A DNA stretch of 64,000 bases from an uncultured Roseburia sp. (GTDB taxonomy: Bacteria > Bacillota > Clostridia > Lachnospirales > Lachnospiraceae): NCBI GenBank assembly GCA_944380515.1, contig CALWHT010000058.1, positions 1-64,000 of the forward strand. Reading direction: 5' to 3'. The position numbers were made by a program, and so were the translations under genes. Each line of letters starts with the position of its first letter. The stretch's first letter is position 1. Shown here piece after piece: positions 26,438 through 35,273 of this stretch. Under the pieces are notes generated by a model, which saw nothing but the letters and a program-made list of their open reading frames with translations, searched no databases and was not told the DNA's origin.

Positions 26438-27724
26438 ATGAATCAGGAATACAGGAGTGACAGGGAATACAGTTTGTTGGAAGTGCTCAAATATAATTTG
26501 AGGAAATGGTGGTTTGCCGCAATCCTTGCCGCGGTGTTCGGTGTTCTTGTGGGCGGCTATAAGGCGGTGACTCTGCGTCCCTATGTGGATAATGAGGTGT
26601 ATCAGGATAAAACACAGGTCTGCGCGTCTCTGCTGGTACATGAATACAGCTCCGGAAGTTCGGTAGAGCGCGGCACCAATATTATGAAGCTTGCCGCAAG
26701 CACCAGGGTGTATGACGAGTTTTGCAGAATTACCGGACTGGAGCCAACGCACGAAGAATTTTGCGATATGTTTGAAAGTGAACAGTCCGAATCTTCCGAT
26801 GTCGTCACATTTTATGTGACCTTCCCCCATACAAGCTGGGAGTTTACCATCGAGGATGAAAATGCGGCAATCGTATTTATGGACGGTCTGCTGAAAGCGG
26901 TAGATACTGTGACGCAGGAGCTGATGGGGCAGCAGTGCGTTTCCGTGATTGACGAGCCGCATGCGACCAGGGAGGTAGAAAAGCAGTCGGTATACACAAT
27001 TTCCCAGTCCGATTTCCGCAAAGGGGTTTTAAAGGGGGTTACGGCGGGGATTCTGCTCGGCATTATCGTGGAGGTTGTATGCTATACGATCTGGTTGATG
27101 TTTTATAAAAAACCGAAGGATGCCGAGGAAGTGAAGGAATGTTTAAATACGCCTGTGATTGACGTGATAAACAGGGAGAAGCAGGATGTAGAGACCTATA
27201 AAAAGGTGGCCCTGTTCCTTGCAAAGGGCAGGGAAGGCGGATGCCGTAAGATTAACTGCATTGCGGTTGGCCGTGTACAGGACAGCATCGCTCTGAAGCT
27301 CGCGATGTGCTATGCCAATGAGCAGAAAAAGACGCTCTATCTCGATTTGAACACGCCGGGAGACAGCCAAAATTCCATCAGCGGCTATGTCCTGGGGAAG
27401 GAGCAGACGGCAGAGGTTCAGAAAATGAATGATTACCTGGATGCGCTGCATCGGAATGTAAAGGAGGAGGGCGGATTTGACCTTGTCGGAAACAGCCGGT
27501 TTGCAGAGCTGCTGAACGAGCTGGCAGAGCGTTACGAATATATTGTGGTGAACGGAAGGGATGCGTCCAAAATGTCGGAAAGCTTTGAGACGGCCGTTTT
27601 GTGCGACAGAAATATCGTGGTGTGCGAGCGCAGAAGTATCCGAACGGAGGCTCTTTATACCGTGAAAAACACGGCAGAGGTAAACGGAATACATCTGGAC
27701 GGAGTGTTGATTTATGATTTATAA
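26438..27724 (+). CDS. Wzz-like chain-length protein fused to a degenerate tyrosine-kinase (BY-kinase) domain
   Basis: A 428-residue polysaccharide co-polymerase. A short cytosolic segment (YSLLEVLKYNLRKWW) leads into a first membrane helix (about residues 23-44), an extracellular Wzz domain of about 160 residues and a second helix (GILLGIIVEVVCYTIWLMF, about 212-230). The C-terminal 180 residues look like the P-loop fold of CpsD/BY-kinases, ending IVVCERRSIRTEALYTVKNT and LDGVLIYDL, but the Walker A position near residue 274 reads AVGRVQDSIALKLA with no GKS/T. No Tyr cluster follows. It starts at ATG 26438 (AAGGGAG upstream) and overlaps the next gene. It is probably a catalytically dead regulator of chain length. 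Confidence 0.8.
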   Translation: MNQEYRSDREYSLLEVLKYNLRKWWFAAILAAVFGVLVGGYKAVTLRPYVDNEVYQDKTQVCASLLVHEYSSGSSVERGTNIMKLAASTRVYDEFCRITGLEPTHEEFCDMFESEQSESSDVVTFYVTFPHTSWEFTIEDENAAIVFMDGLLKAVDTVTQELMGQQCVSVIDEPHATREVEKQSVYTISQSDFRKGVLKGVTAGILLGIIVEVVCYTIWLMFYKKPKDAEEVKECLNTPVIDVINREKQDVETYKKVALFLAKGREGGCRKINCIAVGRVQDSIALKLAMCYANEQKKTLYLDLNTPGDSQNSISGYVLGKEQTAEVQKMNDYLDALHRNVKEEGGFDLVGNSRFAELLNELAERYEYIVVNGRDASKMSESFETAVLCDRNIVVCERRSIRTEALYTVKNTAEVNGIHLDGVLIYDL

Positions 27725-28862
27725 AGACCTGATTTACATGTGTGTGCTGATCATTTTGCTCCCGGCATGGATTGGCGTTCTGTGGGTCAACCGGATTTCT
27801 TTAAAGGGGCGGCTTTCCCGCTTCTGCAACGCCTGGATGCTTGGCACCGTAACCATGTTTGCCGTGGGACAGATCATCCTTGTTCCGATGATTTTTTCGG
27901 AGCGGACACTGACGGATGCGGTGAATCTGTGGAAGCTTCTGCTTACGGTGCTGGCCGTGCTTTCCTTTCTGGACGTGCTGTGTCAAAAAGCAGTGCGAAG
28001 CGGAGACGAAGAACGACGGGAGGCAGTGTTTATCCGTTTGCCCCGTGCCGGCGAGGAACTGCCGGAAAAAGCGGCGGAGCCTGCCGGGACTTTGAGGGAG
28101 AATCGGAATAAGGCCGTGTGGACAGTGATTTTCGGGGTTCTGGCGGCAGTGCTGATTTTCATTCAGGCTTATATTCCGATGAAATATCAGCATATCGATG
28201 ATGATGACGCCAGATATGTCTCCGAGGAAGTGTCGGCGGTGGTGCACGATACCCTGCTTAAGGATGACCCGATTACGGCGGATTTTATGTACTGGGATGT
28301 GGGGGAGGTCAAGAAGGACTTAACCTCTCCATGGACAATGTATGTCGCGATGTACTGCCGGATTGCCGGAATCGCCCCGGCCGTATTTTCCCATACGTAT
28401 TTTCCGTTTTTTATGATCATTACCTGCTATGTGCTCTACGGGATGATTGGGAACGTACTGTTTGGCCGGGACAAAGAAAAGCTGTTTTTATTCCTGATAT
28501 TCCTGTCGGCGCTCCATATCTGGGGTTATACCTCCACCCATACGCTTGGCGCGATGTTTTTGCTGCGCATCTGGCAGGGCAAGGCGATGGTGGCGGGCTT
28601 CATTTTACCGCTGTTATTTTATCTGTTTTACCGGATTTATACTTCGGGGAAGCGGGCGGGACGCTGGATTGCGCCGCTTTATGCCGTAAGCTTTGCGGCA
28701 TCGCTGCTTTCGGGAATGGGGATAGTTATGGCTCCGATTATGCTGGCAGTTTACGGACTGCTCCATCTGCTTTACAGCCGGAACGTAAAGCAGACGCTTG
28801 CCGTCTGGGCGGCGGTGGCTCCCTGCGGGCTCTACCTGATATTTTATCTGACAGGAATTTAG
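27714..28862 (+). CDS. GT-C-like membrane protein, N-terminal part (DUF6077 type; ends at an in-frame TAG)
   Basis: A 382-residue protein with about ten membrane helices. A first large external loop carries the acidic motif HIDDDDARYVSEEVSA (near residue 162), the position where GT-C glycosyltransferases keep their catalytic acidic residues. The reading frame ends with TAG at 28860-28862 just after a helix (PCGLYLIFYLTG). The next gene is in the same frame with no other stop between, so this may be the front half of one 648-residue protein split by a nonsense change. If so it is a pseudogene or needs suppression. It overlaps the Wzz gene by 11 bases. Confidence 0.75.
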   Translation: MIYKDLIYMCVLIILLPAWIGVLWVNRISLKGRLSRFCNAWMLGTVTMFAVGQIILVPMIFSERTLTDAVNLWKLLLTVLAVLSFLDVLCQKAVRSGDEERREAVFIRLPRAGEELPEKAAEPAGTLRENRNKAVWTVIFGVLAAVLIFIQAYIPMKYQHIDDDDARYVSEEVSAVVHDTLLKDDPITADFMYWDVGEVKKDLTSPWTMYVAMYCRIAGIAPAVFSHTYFPFFMIITCYVLYGMIGNVLFGRDKEKLFLFLIFLSALHIWGYTSTHTLGAMFLLRIWQGKAMVAGFILPLLFYLFYRIYTSGKRAGRWIAPLYAVSFAASLLSGMGIVMAPIMLAVYGLLHLLYSRNVKQTLAVWAAVAPCGLYLIFYLTGI

Positions 28863-28877
28863 AGGACGGTATCATTG

Positions 28878-29660
28878 ATGTTAGCGGATTTCTATTCAAT
28901 TTGGGATAATTTTAAAAATTTTATCGGCGGAAGGGACGGGATAATCCATTGGGGGATTTTCTGTCTGGCGCTGGTTTTATGCTTTCTGCTGGGGAAACGG
29001 AGTAAAAGGCTGTTTTTCTGGCCCGCGTTGCTTACGCTGCTGTTTCTGGCGAACCCGCTTTTTTACCGCTATGTCGGCAGTCGTTTTTTTGCGGGGGTAT
29101 ACTGGAGGCTGTTTTGGATGCTTCCGATTTCTTTCGCGATTGCTTATGTGCTCACCCGGCTTACCGGGAGGATCAAAAGGCAGCTTCTGCGCGTGGCTGC
29201 CGCTGCCGCTGCTGTGCTCGTGATCGCGGTTTCCGGGGAGCGGATTTATAATGATGTGACGTTTACGGAGGCGGAAAACGAATATAAGCTTCCGCAGGCG
29301 GCGATTGATGTGGCGGATGTCATGGCGGCGGCGGGCGTGAACTGGAAGGTCAAGGCAATCGTCCCGAATGAGCTGCTCTGTTATATCCGGCAATACCGCT
29401 GTGACATCGGGCTGTTTTACGGAAGGAACGTCGGAGGCTTTATCTCCGGCATCGGCGAGGACGAGGCGGCGGTCTATCAGCAGATGTGCCAGGAAGAGCC
29501 GGACGTTTCGGTAATTACGGAGCTTGCGAAGAAACATGAGGTGGTATTCCTTTGCTTTAACGTGGCAGAACAGAAGATTCCGGAGGATTTGACGGGATAT
29601 GGCTACCATTTTTATCAGGAGCTGGGGGATTACAGGATTTATAAGCTTGGAGACGAATAA
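28878..29660 (+). CDS. GT-C-like membrane protein, C-terminal part
   Basis: A 260-residue protein that starts at ATG 28878 (a TTG at 28875 directly precedes it), 15 bases after the upstream TAG. AGAGGA at 28861-28866 is well placed as a ribosome binding site, so separate translation is possible. It has four to five helices (WGIFCLALVLCFLLG, LFFWPALLTLLFL, MLPISFAIAYVLT, LRVAAAAAAVLVIAVS) and then a soluble domain of about 130 residues, the usual end of a GT-C enzyme. Alone it would lack the acidic first-loop motif, which supports the view that it is the back half of the split protein. Confidence 0.7.
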   Translation: MLADFYSIWDNFKNFIGGRDGIIHWGIFCLALVLCFLLGKRSKRLFFWPALLTLLFLANPLFYRYVGSRFFAGVYWRLFWMLPISFAIAYVLTRLTGRIKRQLLRVAAAAAAVLVIAVSGERIYNDVTFTEAENEYKLPQAAIDVADVMAAAGVNWKVKAIVPNELLCYIRQYRCDIGLFYGRNVGGFISGIGEDEAAVYQQMCQEEPDVSVITELAKKHEVVFLCFNVAEQKIPEDLTGYGYHFYQELGDYRIYKLGDE

Positions 29661-30830
29661 ATGGAGCGGATAAAAAGATTCATGCAGGAAAATGACTGGC
29701 AAAAAGTGGGGATTGCGGCTTATTACGGCTATTTTGCGGTGAATGTGCTGGTGAAGGCGTTCGGCTATGACAGCAGTGACCAGATTTACAAATTTTTTAT
29801 GCTCTCGGGGATTATGTTTCTTGCGATAAAGCTGGTGACGACGAAATATACGCTGCGCGAGGTAATCTGGTGCGCCCTGCTGCTCGGCTCCGGCATGGTC
29901 ATCTGGGCTGTTACAAAGATGGCGACGCTGCTGTTTTTGTTCGTCACGATCATCGGGATGAAGGGCTGCAGCTACCGGAAGCTGATCGGGATTTCTGTCT
30001 GGCTGCGCATTTTTGTCGCGGCTGTGATGGTAGTCGGATCCTTTGGCGGCGTGTATGACATCGGTTATAAGACGACCCCGAATGCCCAGTATGTTGAGGT
30101 TCCGGTGTACGGCTTCGGATTCGGCGAGCCGAATACGGCGTTTCTTACAATTTTCCTTGCCCTCACGCTGCTGATTTATTACAACTATGAGAAGCTGAAC
30201 GGCTGGTGGTTTGCAGGAACGTCCTGCGTGGCGCTGCTGTTTTATGAATTTACCTTCTGCCGGACGGGCATTATCGTATTTTTCTTTCTCTGGGCACTGA
30301 TTATTTATGAAAAGCTGGTGAAGGGAAAAAAGGCGAAATTTATTCTCGCGCTGTCGGTACCCGTGGGTGCGCTGTTCAGTTTTGCGATGATGATACTCTA
30401 CGACAGCGGAAGCTCTCTGATGAGCACGCTCGACCGCTATACATCGGGACGGGTGCATATTACAGGAAATTACTATCAGGATCAGGGGCTCGCGCTGCTT
30501 CCGAGAAATCAGGAGCTGTTTTATGCAAGCTATCATGGGCTGATTGACAATGCGTATATGTATATCCTGCTGTACTGCGGATGGATTTTCGCATTGGCGT
30601 TCTTTGCGGCAATCTGTGTGACGCTGGTTCGGCTCTGGCGGCGGGGCTGCTACCGGGAGCTGGTGCTGATGGGGGCGTTTGCACTCTACGGAGTGCTGGA
30701 GCAGTTTGTGTTAAACGGTTTTATGAATCCGTTTATTCTGCTGACGGGAATCTTATTGTATCCGGGACTTTTGCGGACGGATACGGACGGAGGGACAAAT
30801 GGAAAAGTATCGTATTCTTCAAATTCATAA
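29661..30830 (+). CDS. Wzy-like O-antigen/capsule polymerase
   Basis: A 389-residue integral membrane protein with about ten to eleven helices and a large external loop between residues about 255 and 300. That loop holds LDRYTSGRVHI, which resembles the (L)xxxxSGR motif of Wzy and ligase proteins, and an Arg in NYYQDQGLALLPRNQEL. It starts directly after the stop of the preceding gene and overlaps the following glycosyltransferase by 32 bases. By position with a Wzz and a Wzx it would polymerise lipid-linked repeat units outside the membrane. Wzy proteins diverge fast, so the call rests on topology, the SGR motif and context. Confidence 0.75.
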   Translation: MERIKRFMQENDWQKVGIAAYYGYFAVNVLVKAFGYDSSDQIYKFFMLSGIMFLAIKLVTTKYTLREVIWCALLLGSGMVIWAVTKMATLLFLFVTIIGMKGCSYRKLIGISVWLRIFVAAVMVVGSFGGVYDIGYKTTPNAQYVEVPVYGFGFGEPNTAFLTIFLALTLLIYYNYEKLNGWWFAGTSCVALLFYEFTFCRTGIIVFFFLWALIIYEKLVKGKKAKFILALSVPVGALFSFAMMILYDSGSSLMSTLDRYTSGRVHITGNYYQDQGLALLPRNQELFYASYHGLIDNAYMYILLYCGWIFALAFFAAICVTLVRLWRRGCYRELVLMGAFALYGVLEQFVLNGFMNPFILLTGILLYPGLLRTDTDGGTNGKVSYSSNS

Positions 30831-32007
30831 CTTTTACCAGATTCCGGGCGGCGAGGACGTTGTCGTCCGCAATGAAAAAAAGCTTTTGGAAGAGCATGGA
30901 CATGAGGTGTTTACCTATTACCGGAGCAATCAGGAATTAAACGGGGCGGGGAAATTAAAAAAACTGCTGCTGCCGTTTACGGCGGTTTATTCCCGAAAGA
31001 CCAGCCGGGAGGTAAAAAAAATTATCAGGGAAAACCACATTGATATCGTGCATGTGCACAATACGCTGATGATGGTCAGCCCGTCCGTGTTTTATGCGGC
31101 CTTCCGCTGTAAGGTTCCAGTGGTGCAGACGCTCCATAATTTTCGGCTGCTCTGTCCGGCCGGCTCCTTTTTCCGAAATAACACGATTTGTGAGGAGTGC
31201 GTGGACGGCGGCTTCCGCTGTGCGGTACGTCATAAATGCTATCGGAACAGCAAGCTTCAGACCATAGTAAGCTCCGCAATCCTTTTGATCCACCGTCTGC
31301 TCGGCACGTATTACCGTGTGAATTTTATCTGTCTGACGGAATTTAATAAGGATAAGCTGCTCAGTTCCCTGGATCCGGGCAAAAAAATCGTGAACCCGAA
31401 ACGCATCTATATCAAGCCGAACTTTACGTTTGCGGACGGCATCGTTCCGGTCAAAAAACAGCCCGAGGAGGAATATTTTCTGTTTGCGGGAAGGATTGAG
31501 GCGTTAAAGGGGATTGATATCGCGGTCAGGGCGTTTGAGCGGCTGCCGGATAAGATTCTTTATGTGGCGGGAACGGGCCCGATGATGGAGGAAATGCAGC
31601 GGTATGTAAAGGAGCACGGAATGACGAATGTCCGTTTTCTGGGCTATCTGCAAAAGGAGGAAATGTCCGAAAAGTTTTACAATGCGAAGGCGGTCATTAT
31701 GACCTCACAGTGTTATGAGGCGTTTGCCATGACGATCGCGGAGGCCTATTCTTACGGGGTACCGGTCATTGCGGGGCGTGTCGGAAACATGGACGGTATG
31801 GTCCAGGACGGCGTTACCGGAGTGAAGTTTGAGTATAATTCCGTGGAGGATTTGGCTGAGAAAATCAGGGAGTTTGAGCAGATGGATTTGGACCGGCTGA
31901 AACAGAACGCCAGGGAATTTTACCAGAACCGCTTGCGGCCCGAGGATAATTATCGCAAGTTAATCCGGATATATCAGAACATTTCGAAAGAGCAGGAACA
32001 GGCATGA
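30799..32007 (+). CDS. Glycosyltransferase family 4
   Basis: A 402-residue GT-B retaining glycosyltransferase. The N-terminal domain has the GT4 opening LQIHNFYQIPGGEDVVVRNE and DIVHVHNTLMMVSPSVFYA. The C-terminal Rossmann domain has YFLFAGRIEALKGIDIAV, VAGTGPMMEEM and the donor-binding loop MTSQCYEAFAMTIAEAYSYG-VPVIAG with the E-x7-E pattern. It also has four Cys in the middle (CEECVDGGFRCAVRHKC), seen in some GT4 relatives. The ATG at 30799 lies inside the end of the polymerase gene, and the 3' end overlaps the next gene by 4 bases. Sugar specificity is unknown. Confidence 0.9.
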   Translation: MEKYRILQIHNFYQIPGGEDVVVRNEKKLLEEHGHEVFTYYRSNQELNGAGKLKKLLLPFTAVYSRKTSREVKKIIRENHIDIVHVHNTLMMVSPSVFYAAFRCKVPVVQTLHNFRLLCPAGSFFRNNTICEECVDGGFRCAVRHKCYRNSKLQTIVSSAILLIHRLLGTYYRVNFICLTEFNKDKLLSSLDPGKKIVNPKRIYIKPNFTFADGIVPVKKQPEEEYFLFAGRIEALKGIDIAVRAFERLPDKILYVAGTGPMMEEMQRYVKEHGMTNVRFLGYLQKEEMSEKFYNAKAVIMTSQCYEAFAMTIAEAYSYGVPVIAGRVGNMDGMVQDGVTGVKFEYNSVEDLAEKIREFEQMDLDRLKQNAREFYQNRLRPEDNYRKLIRIYQNISKEQEQA

Positions 32008-33152
32008 AACAGAGAGCTGTATTTATCACAAATATTCCCTCGCCCTACCGGGTAGACTTTTTTTCCTATCTGCAAAAGCAGTTCCCGGAATATGAGTTTC
32101 ATATTATTTTTTCCGGGGCGGGTATGGAAAACCGGAAATGGAGCGTTGCGCTTTCCGGGCTTTCCAATTATCATATTTTAAAATCAAAGACAATCATTAT
32201 CCGCAGGCGCTTTGATGACCGGTATGTCTTCCTTCCGCTGGGAGTGGAAAAAACGCTGCGCGGGATTGCCCCGGACGTGGTGTTTGCGATGGAGTATAAC
32301 CCGACGATCTTAAGAGCAGTACACTGGTGCCGAAGGAAAAAGATACCGTTTATCAGCTGGACGGACGGGACCCTTCATTCAGAGCGGGGAATCGGAAAGG
32401 TACAGCGGCTTTCCAGAAGCTATATTATAAAGCGCGCGGCGGCGTTTATCGCCAGCAGCACGGCGTCGAAGGAGGCTCAGATTGCATATGGAGCGGACCC
32501 GGACAAATGCTTTCTTTCTTATCTGACCGTGGATATCAGGAAGTACCTGTTTGACAAATACGGCACGGGAGAAGCGGTAAAGACAGGAAAGCAGCTGATT
32601 TATGTCGGAAGCCTTATTCAGCGCAAGGGACTGGATCTTTTGCTGCCGGCGCTGGCAAAGACCGAACCGGATATCCGTCTTGTGATTGTCGGCGAGGGAC
32701 AGGAAAAGCCGGAGCTGGAAGCGCAGATTGCAGACCTCGGCCTTAAAGAGCGTGTGCGGTTCTGCGGCTATGTGGAAGGGGAGGCGCTGCAGAAGCTCTA
32801 CCGGGAGTCCGACGCTTTTATCCTGCCGACGAGGGAGGACTGCTTCGGGCTGGTGATTTTAGAGGCAATGTGTGCGTCTCTGCCGGTCATTTCTTCAAAA
32901 TACGCGGACGGCGCGAGGGATCTGGTCACAGAAGGAGAGAACGGTTACATCGTGGATCCGGAGGATACGGATGCGTTTGCCGCGGTCATCGGGCGGCTTT
33001 TTTCGGAGGGAAGGATTGCCGGGATGGGAGAAAAAAGCTACCGGAAGGCGCAGGAGTTTTCCTTTGAGAACGTATCGGAGGGATGTATCGCCGCGCTGCG
33101 GTATGTGCTGGAGAACAGGGGGAAAAAGGTTGAAAAAGAGGATTTTATTTAA
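32004..33152 (+). CDS. Glycosyltransferase family 4
   Basis: A 382-residue GT-B enzyme. The start KQRAVFITNIPSPYRVDF and the C-terminal half LIYVGSLIQRKGLDLLLPAL, VGEGQEKPELE, FCGYVEGEALQKLY and LPTREDCFGLVILEAMCAS-LPVI are typical of GT4 (E-x7-E in EDCFGLVILE). It begins with an ATGA overlap with the previous gene, so translation is coupled. It overlaps the following transferase by 23 bases. The role is inferred to be extension of the repeat unit at the cytosolic face. Confidence 0.9.
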   Translation: MKQRAVFITNIPSPYRVDFFSYLQKQFPEYEFHIIFSGAGMENRKWSVALSGLSNYHILKSKTIIIRRRFDDRYVFLPLGVEKTLRGIAPDVVFAMEYNPTILRAVHWCRRKKIPFISWTDGTLHSERGIGKVQRLSRSYIIKRAAAFIASSTASKEAQIAYGADPDKCFLSYLTVDIRKYLFDKYGTGEAVKTGKQLIYVGSLIQRKGLDLLLPALAKTEPDIRLVIVGEGQEKPELEAQIADLGLKERVRFCGYVEGEALQKLYRESDAFILPTREDCFGLVILEAMCASLPVISSKYADGARDLVTEGENGYIVDPEDTDAFAAVIGRLFSEGRIAGMGEKSYRKAQEFSFENVSEGCIAALRYVLENRGKKVEKEDFI

Positions 33153-34287
33153 CGGACTCGGAAACCGGGGCTGGATTGGCGGCCTTTATTATATTAAAAA
33201 TATTATGTTTAGCTGCTTACAGAATCCGGAGATTACGGAGCGGTTCCAGCTGACTCTTTTAATCGATCCGGCACATGCGGATATTTTCTCCTGCTTTCAG
33301 GGAAATGAGGGTGTGGATATTCGGATTTATACCGGGCAAAATAAAATAAAGCTTGCGCTCTACGAGATGCGTCTGGTCTGGCTTGGCGGCGTGAAGTACT
33401 GCTATGCACTCGAGCTCAATAAAATCGGAAGGCTGTTTAAGAAACGGGGAATTTTCTGGATTCCCGATTTTCAGCATAAGACGCTGCCTGAATTTTTCAG
33501 CAGGGAGGAGCTGGCCCGCAAGGAGGAGAGCGATCTTGCGATGGTGATGAGCCGGAATACGATGGTATTAAGCAGCTTTGACGCGGCGCATGATTTAAAG
33601 CGTTTTTATCCGTCTCATACCTGTCCGGTGGAGGTCGTGCATTTTGTGTCTTATATTGAACCGGAGGTGCGGGCGGTAACGCCGGAGCTGGAGCAGAAGG
33701 TCCGTGAAAAATTCGGGTTAAACCGGAAATACATTTACATTCCCAATCAGTTCTGGCAGCATAAGAACCATATTGTCATGGTGCGGGCAATCGAGCTTTT
33801 GCTGGGGCAGGGACGGATGAGGGATTATGATTTTGTGTTTACCGGAAAACTCAATGATTACCGGAACCCGGAATATATCGAAAGCCTTAAGAAAATTATG
33901 GAATCTCCTTCAGTTTGTGATAATATTAAGCTATTGGGATTCGTGGAGCGCACCGAGCAGCTTGCGATTATGAAGAATGCGCAGTTTATGGTGCAGCCGT
34001 CCCTCTGTGAGGGCTGGGGCACGGTGCTTGAGGACGCGAAGGTGCTGGATAAGGTTGTGCTTTTATCGAATATCCCGGTACATCAGGAGCAGCAGAACAG
34101 AAAATGCATTTTGTTTGACCCGCATGACCCCGGGGATTTGGCGGAGAAGATTGCATGCACAGCCGGGCGGGCAGAGCTTCCTGCGCATGCGACGGAGTTT
34201 GCCGGGGATGTGGAACAGGGGATTGCGAACATGTATCGGGAGGCGGCGGAATATTCACGCAGCCTTGCCCGTGTTTTTATCGCATAG
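33130..34287 (+). CDS. Glycosyltransferase, GT4-like (GT-B fold)
   Basis: From TTG 33130 the protein has 385 residues and begins KKRILFNGLGNRGWIGGLYY, which is where the GT-B fold begins. AGGGGG lies 8 bases upstream. The same frame stays open for 86 codons further upstream, but that part is out-of-frame sequence of the preceding transferase. The C-terminal domain has IPNQFWQHKNHIVMVRAIEL, FTGKLNDYRNPEYIESL, GFVERTEQLAIMKNAQF and QPSLCEGWGTVLEDAKVL, a GT1/GT4 donor site. Substrate is unknown. Confidence 0.82.
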   Translation: MKKRILFNGLGNRGWIGGLYYIKNIMFSCLQNPEITERFQLTLLIDPAHADIFSCFQGNEGVDIRIYTGQNKIKLALYEMRLVWLGGVKYCYALELNKIGRLFKKRGIFWIPDFQHKTLPEFFSREELARKEESDLAMVMSRNTMVLSSFDAAHDLKRFYPSHTCPVEVVHFVSYIEPEVRAVTPELEQKVREKFGLNRKYIYIPNQFWQHKNHIVMVRAIELLLGQGRMRDYDFVFTGKLNDYRNPEYIESLKKIMESPSVCDNIKLLGFVERTEQLAIMKNAQFMVQPSLCEGWGTVLEDAKVLDKVVLLSNIPVHQEQQNRKCILFDPHDPGDLAEKIACTAGRAELPAHATEFAGDVEQGIANMYREAAEYSRSLARVFIA

Positions 34288-34310
34288 GAAACGGAAAGGT
34301 ATGGACGGAT

Positions 34311-35225
34311 ATGAAAAAAATGGTGATTACCGGCGTCAACGGTTTTATCGGAAGGAGCGCCAGAGCATATTTTCAGAAGCAGTATGAGATGACGGGGATT
34401 GACCTTGCAGCCTCCTACTGTGAGGAGGGTGTGCAGATACACTATTATCAGTGCAACATGTCAAAGGATGCGCAGGAGCTTGCCAATATTCTGACGGACG
34501 TGCAGCCGGATGTGGTGCTGCACTGTGCCGGGAGTGCGAACGTGGGCGCTTCGGTCATCAATCCGATGGCGGATCTGGACGGCAATCTGCACAGCCTGTA
34601 TCAGCTTCTGCTGGCGTTAAAGGCCTTTGAGAAGAAGCCGAAGATTATCTTTTTCTCAAGCGCCGGTATCTACGGCAATCCGGTGCGGCTTCCGATTACG
34701 GAGGAGGACGCGTCGGCACCGATTTCTCCCTATGGGCTGCACAAGCGGATGTGTGAGGAGCTTTGCAGCTATTATAACCGGGTGCACGGCTTTCGGATTC
34801 GTTCCGTCCGTATTTTCTCGGCCTACGGCAACGGACTGCGCAAGCAGCTTTTGTGGGATATTTACCAGAAATACGCAAATACCGGGAAAATCAAGCTGTT
34901 TGGAACCGGAAGCGAGACGAGGGATTTTATTCATATTTCAGATATTATGCAGGCGCTGGAGCTGATTCTTGCCTATGACGGACCGGAGGAAATTTTTAAT
35001 GTGGCAAACGGCGAGGAGGTTTCCATACGCGAGCTCGCCGAAACCTATGCTGCGGAGCTTGGCGAGCCTGCGGATATTGTTTCCTTTAACGGGGAGACGA
35101 AAGTCGGGGACCCGCAGAACTGGCGGGCAGACATTTCACTGCTCCGGCGCATCGGCTATGAGAGGAAGATGGATTTAAAAGCCGGAATCCGAAGCTATGT
35201 GGAGTGGGTCAGACGGCAGGCGTAG
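34311..35225 (+). CDS. NAD(P)-dependent sugar epimerase/dehydratase (extended SDR)
   Basis: A 304-residue extended short-chain dehydrogenase acting on nucleotide sugars. KKMVITGVNGFIGRSARAYF carries the Rossmann glycines, VLHCAGSANV the NAD-binding loop, FSSAGIYGNPVRLPITEED the active-site Ser, and SPYGLHKRMCEELC the YxxxK pair. RDFIHISDIMQALELIL and FNVANGEEVSIRELA are standard for the GalE/WbpP-like group. The start is ATG 34311, 23 bases after the preceding gene. It would provide one of the locus-specific sugars, and 4-epimerase versus 4-reductase cannot be told apart from sequence. Confidence 0.85.
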   Translation: MKKMVITGVNGFIGRSARAYFQKQYEMTGIDLAASYCEEGVQIHYYQCNMSKDAQELANILTDVQPDVVLHCAGSANVGASVINPMADLDGNLHSLYQLLLALKAFEKKPKIIFFSSAGIYGNPVRLPITEEDASAPISPYGLHKRMCEELCSYYNRVHGFRIRSVRIFSAYGNGLRKQLLWDIYQKYANTGKIKLFGTGSETRDFIHISDIMQALELILAYDGPEEIFNVANGEEVSIRELAETYAAELGEPADIVSFNGETKVGDPQNWRADISLLRRIGYERKMDLKAGIRSYVEWVRRQA

Positions 35226-35273
35226 ATGGAGGAGATACACACATACTTGTGACGCTCTGTAATGGAGGATGGC

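Noticed and set aside
28977..30536. 519-codon open frame on the minus strand
   Set aside because: It is a shadow of the GT-C and polymerase genes: rich in His, Arg, Gln and Lys as expected for the complement of hydrophobic codons, with no ribosome binding site or family resemblance.
32872..33129. 86-codon N-terminal extension of the third GT4-like transferase
   Set aside because: It is an out-of-frame reading of the preceding glycosyltransferase; the GT-B fold and a ribosome binding site support TTG 33130.
34155..34310. 52-codon N-terminal extension of the epimerase
   Set aside because: Cys/Gly-rich text read from the end of the preceding gene; the Rossmann start KKMVITG at 34311 is the natural N-terminus.
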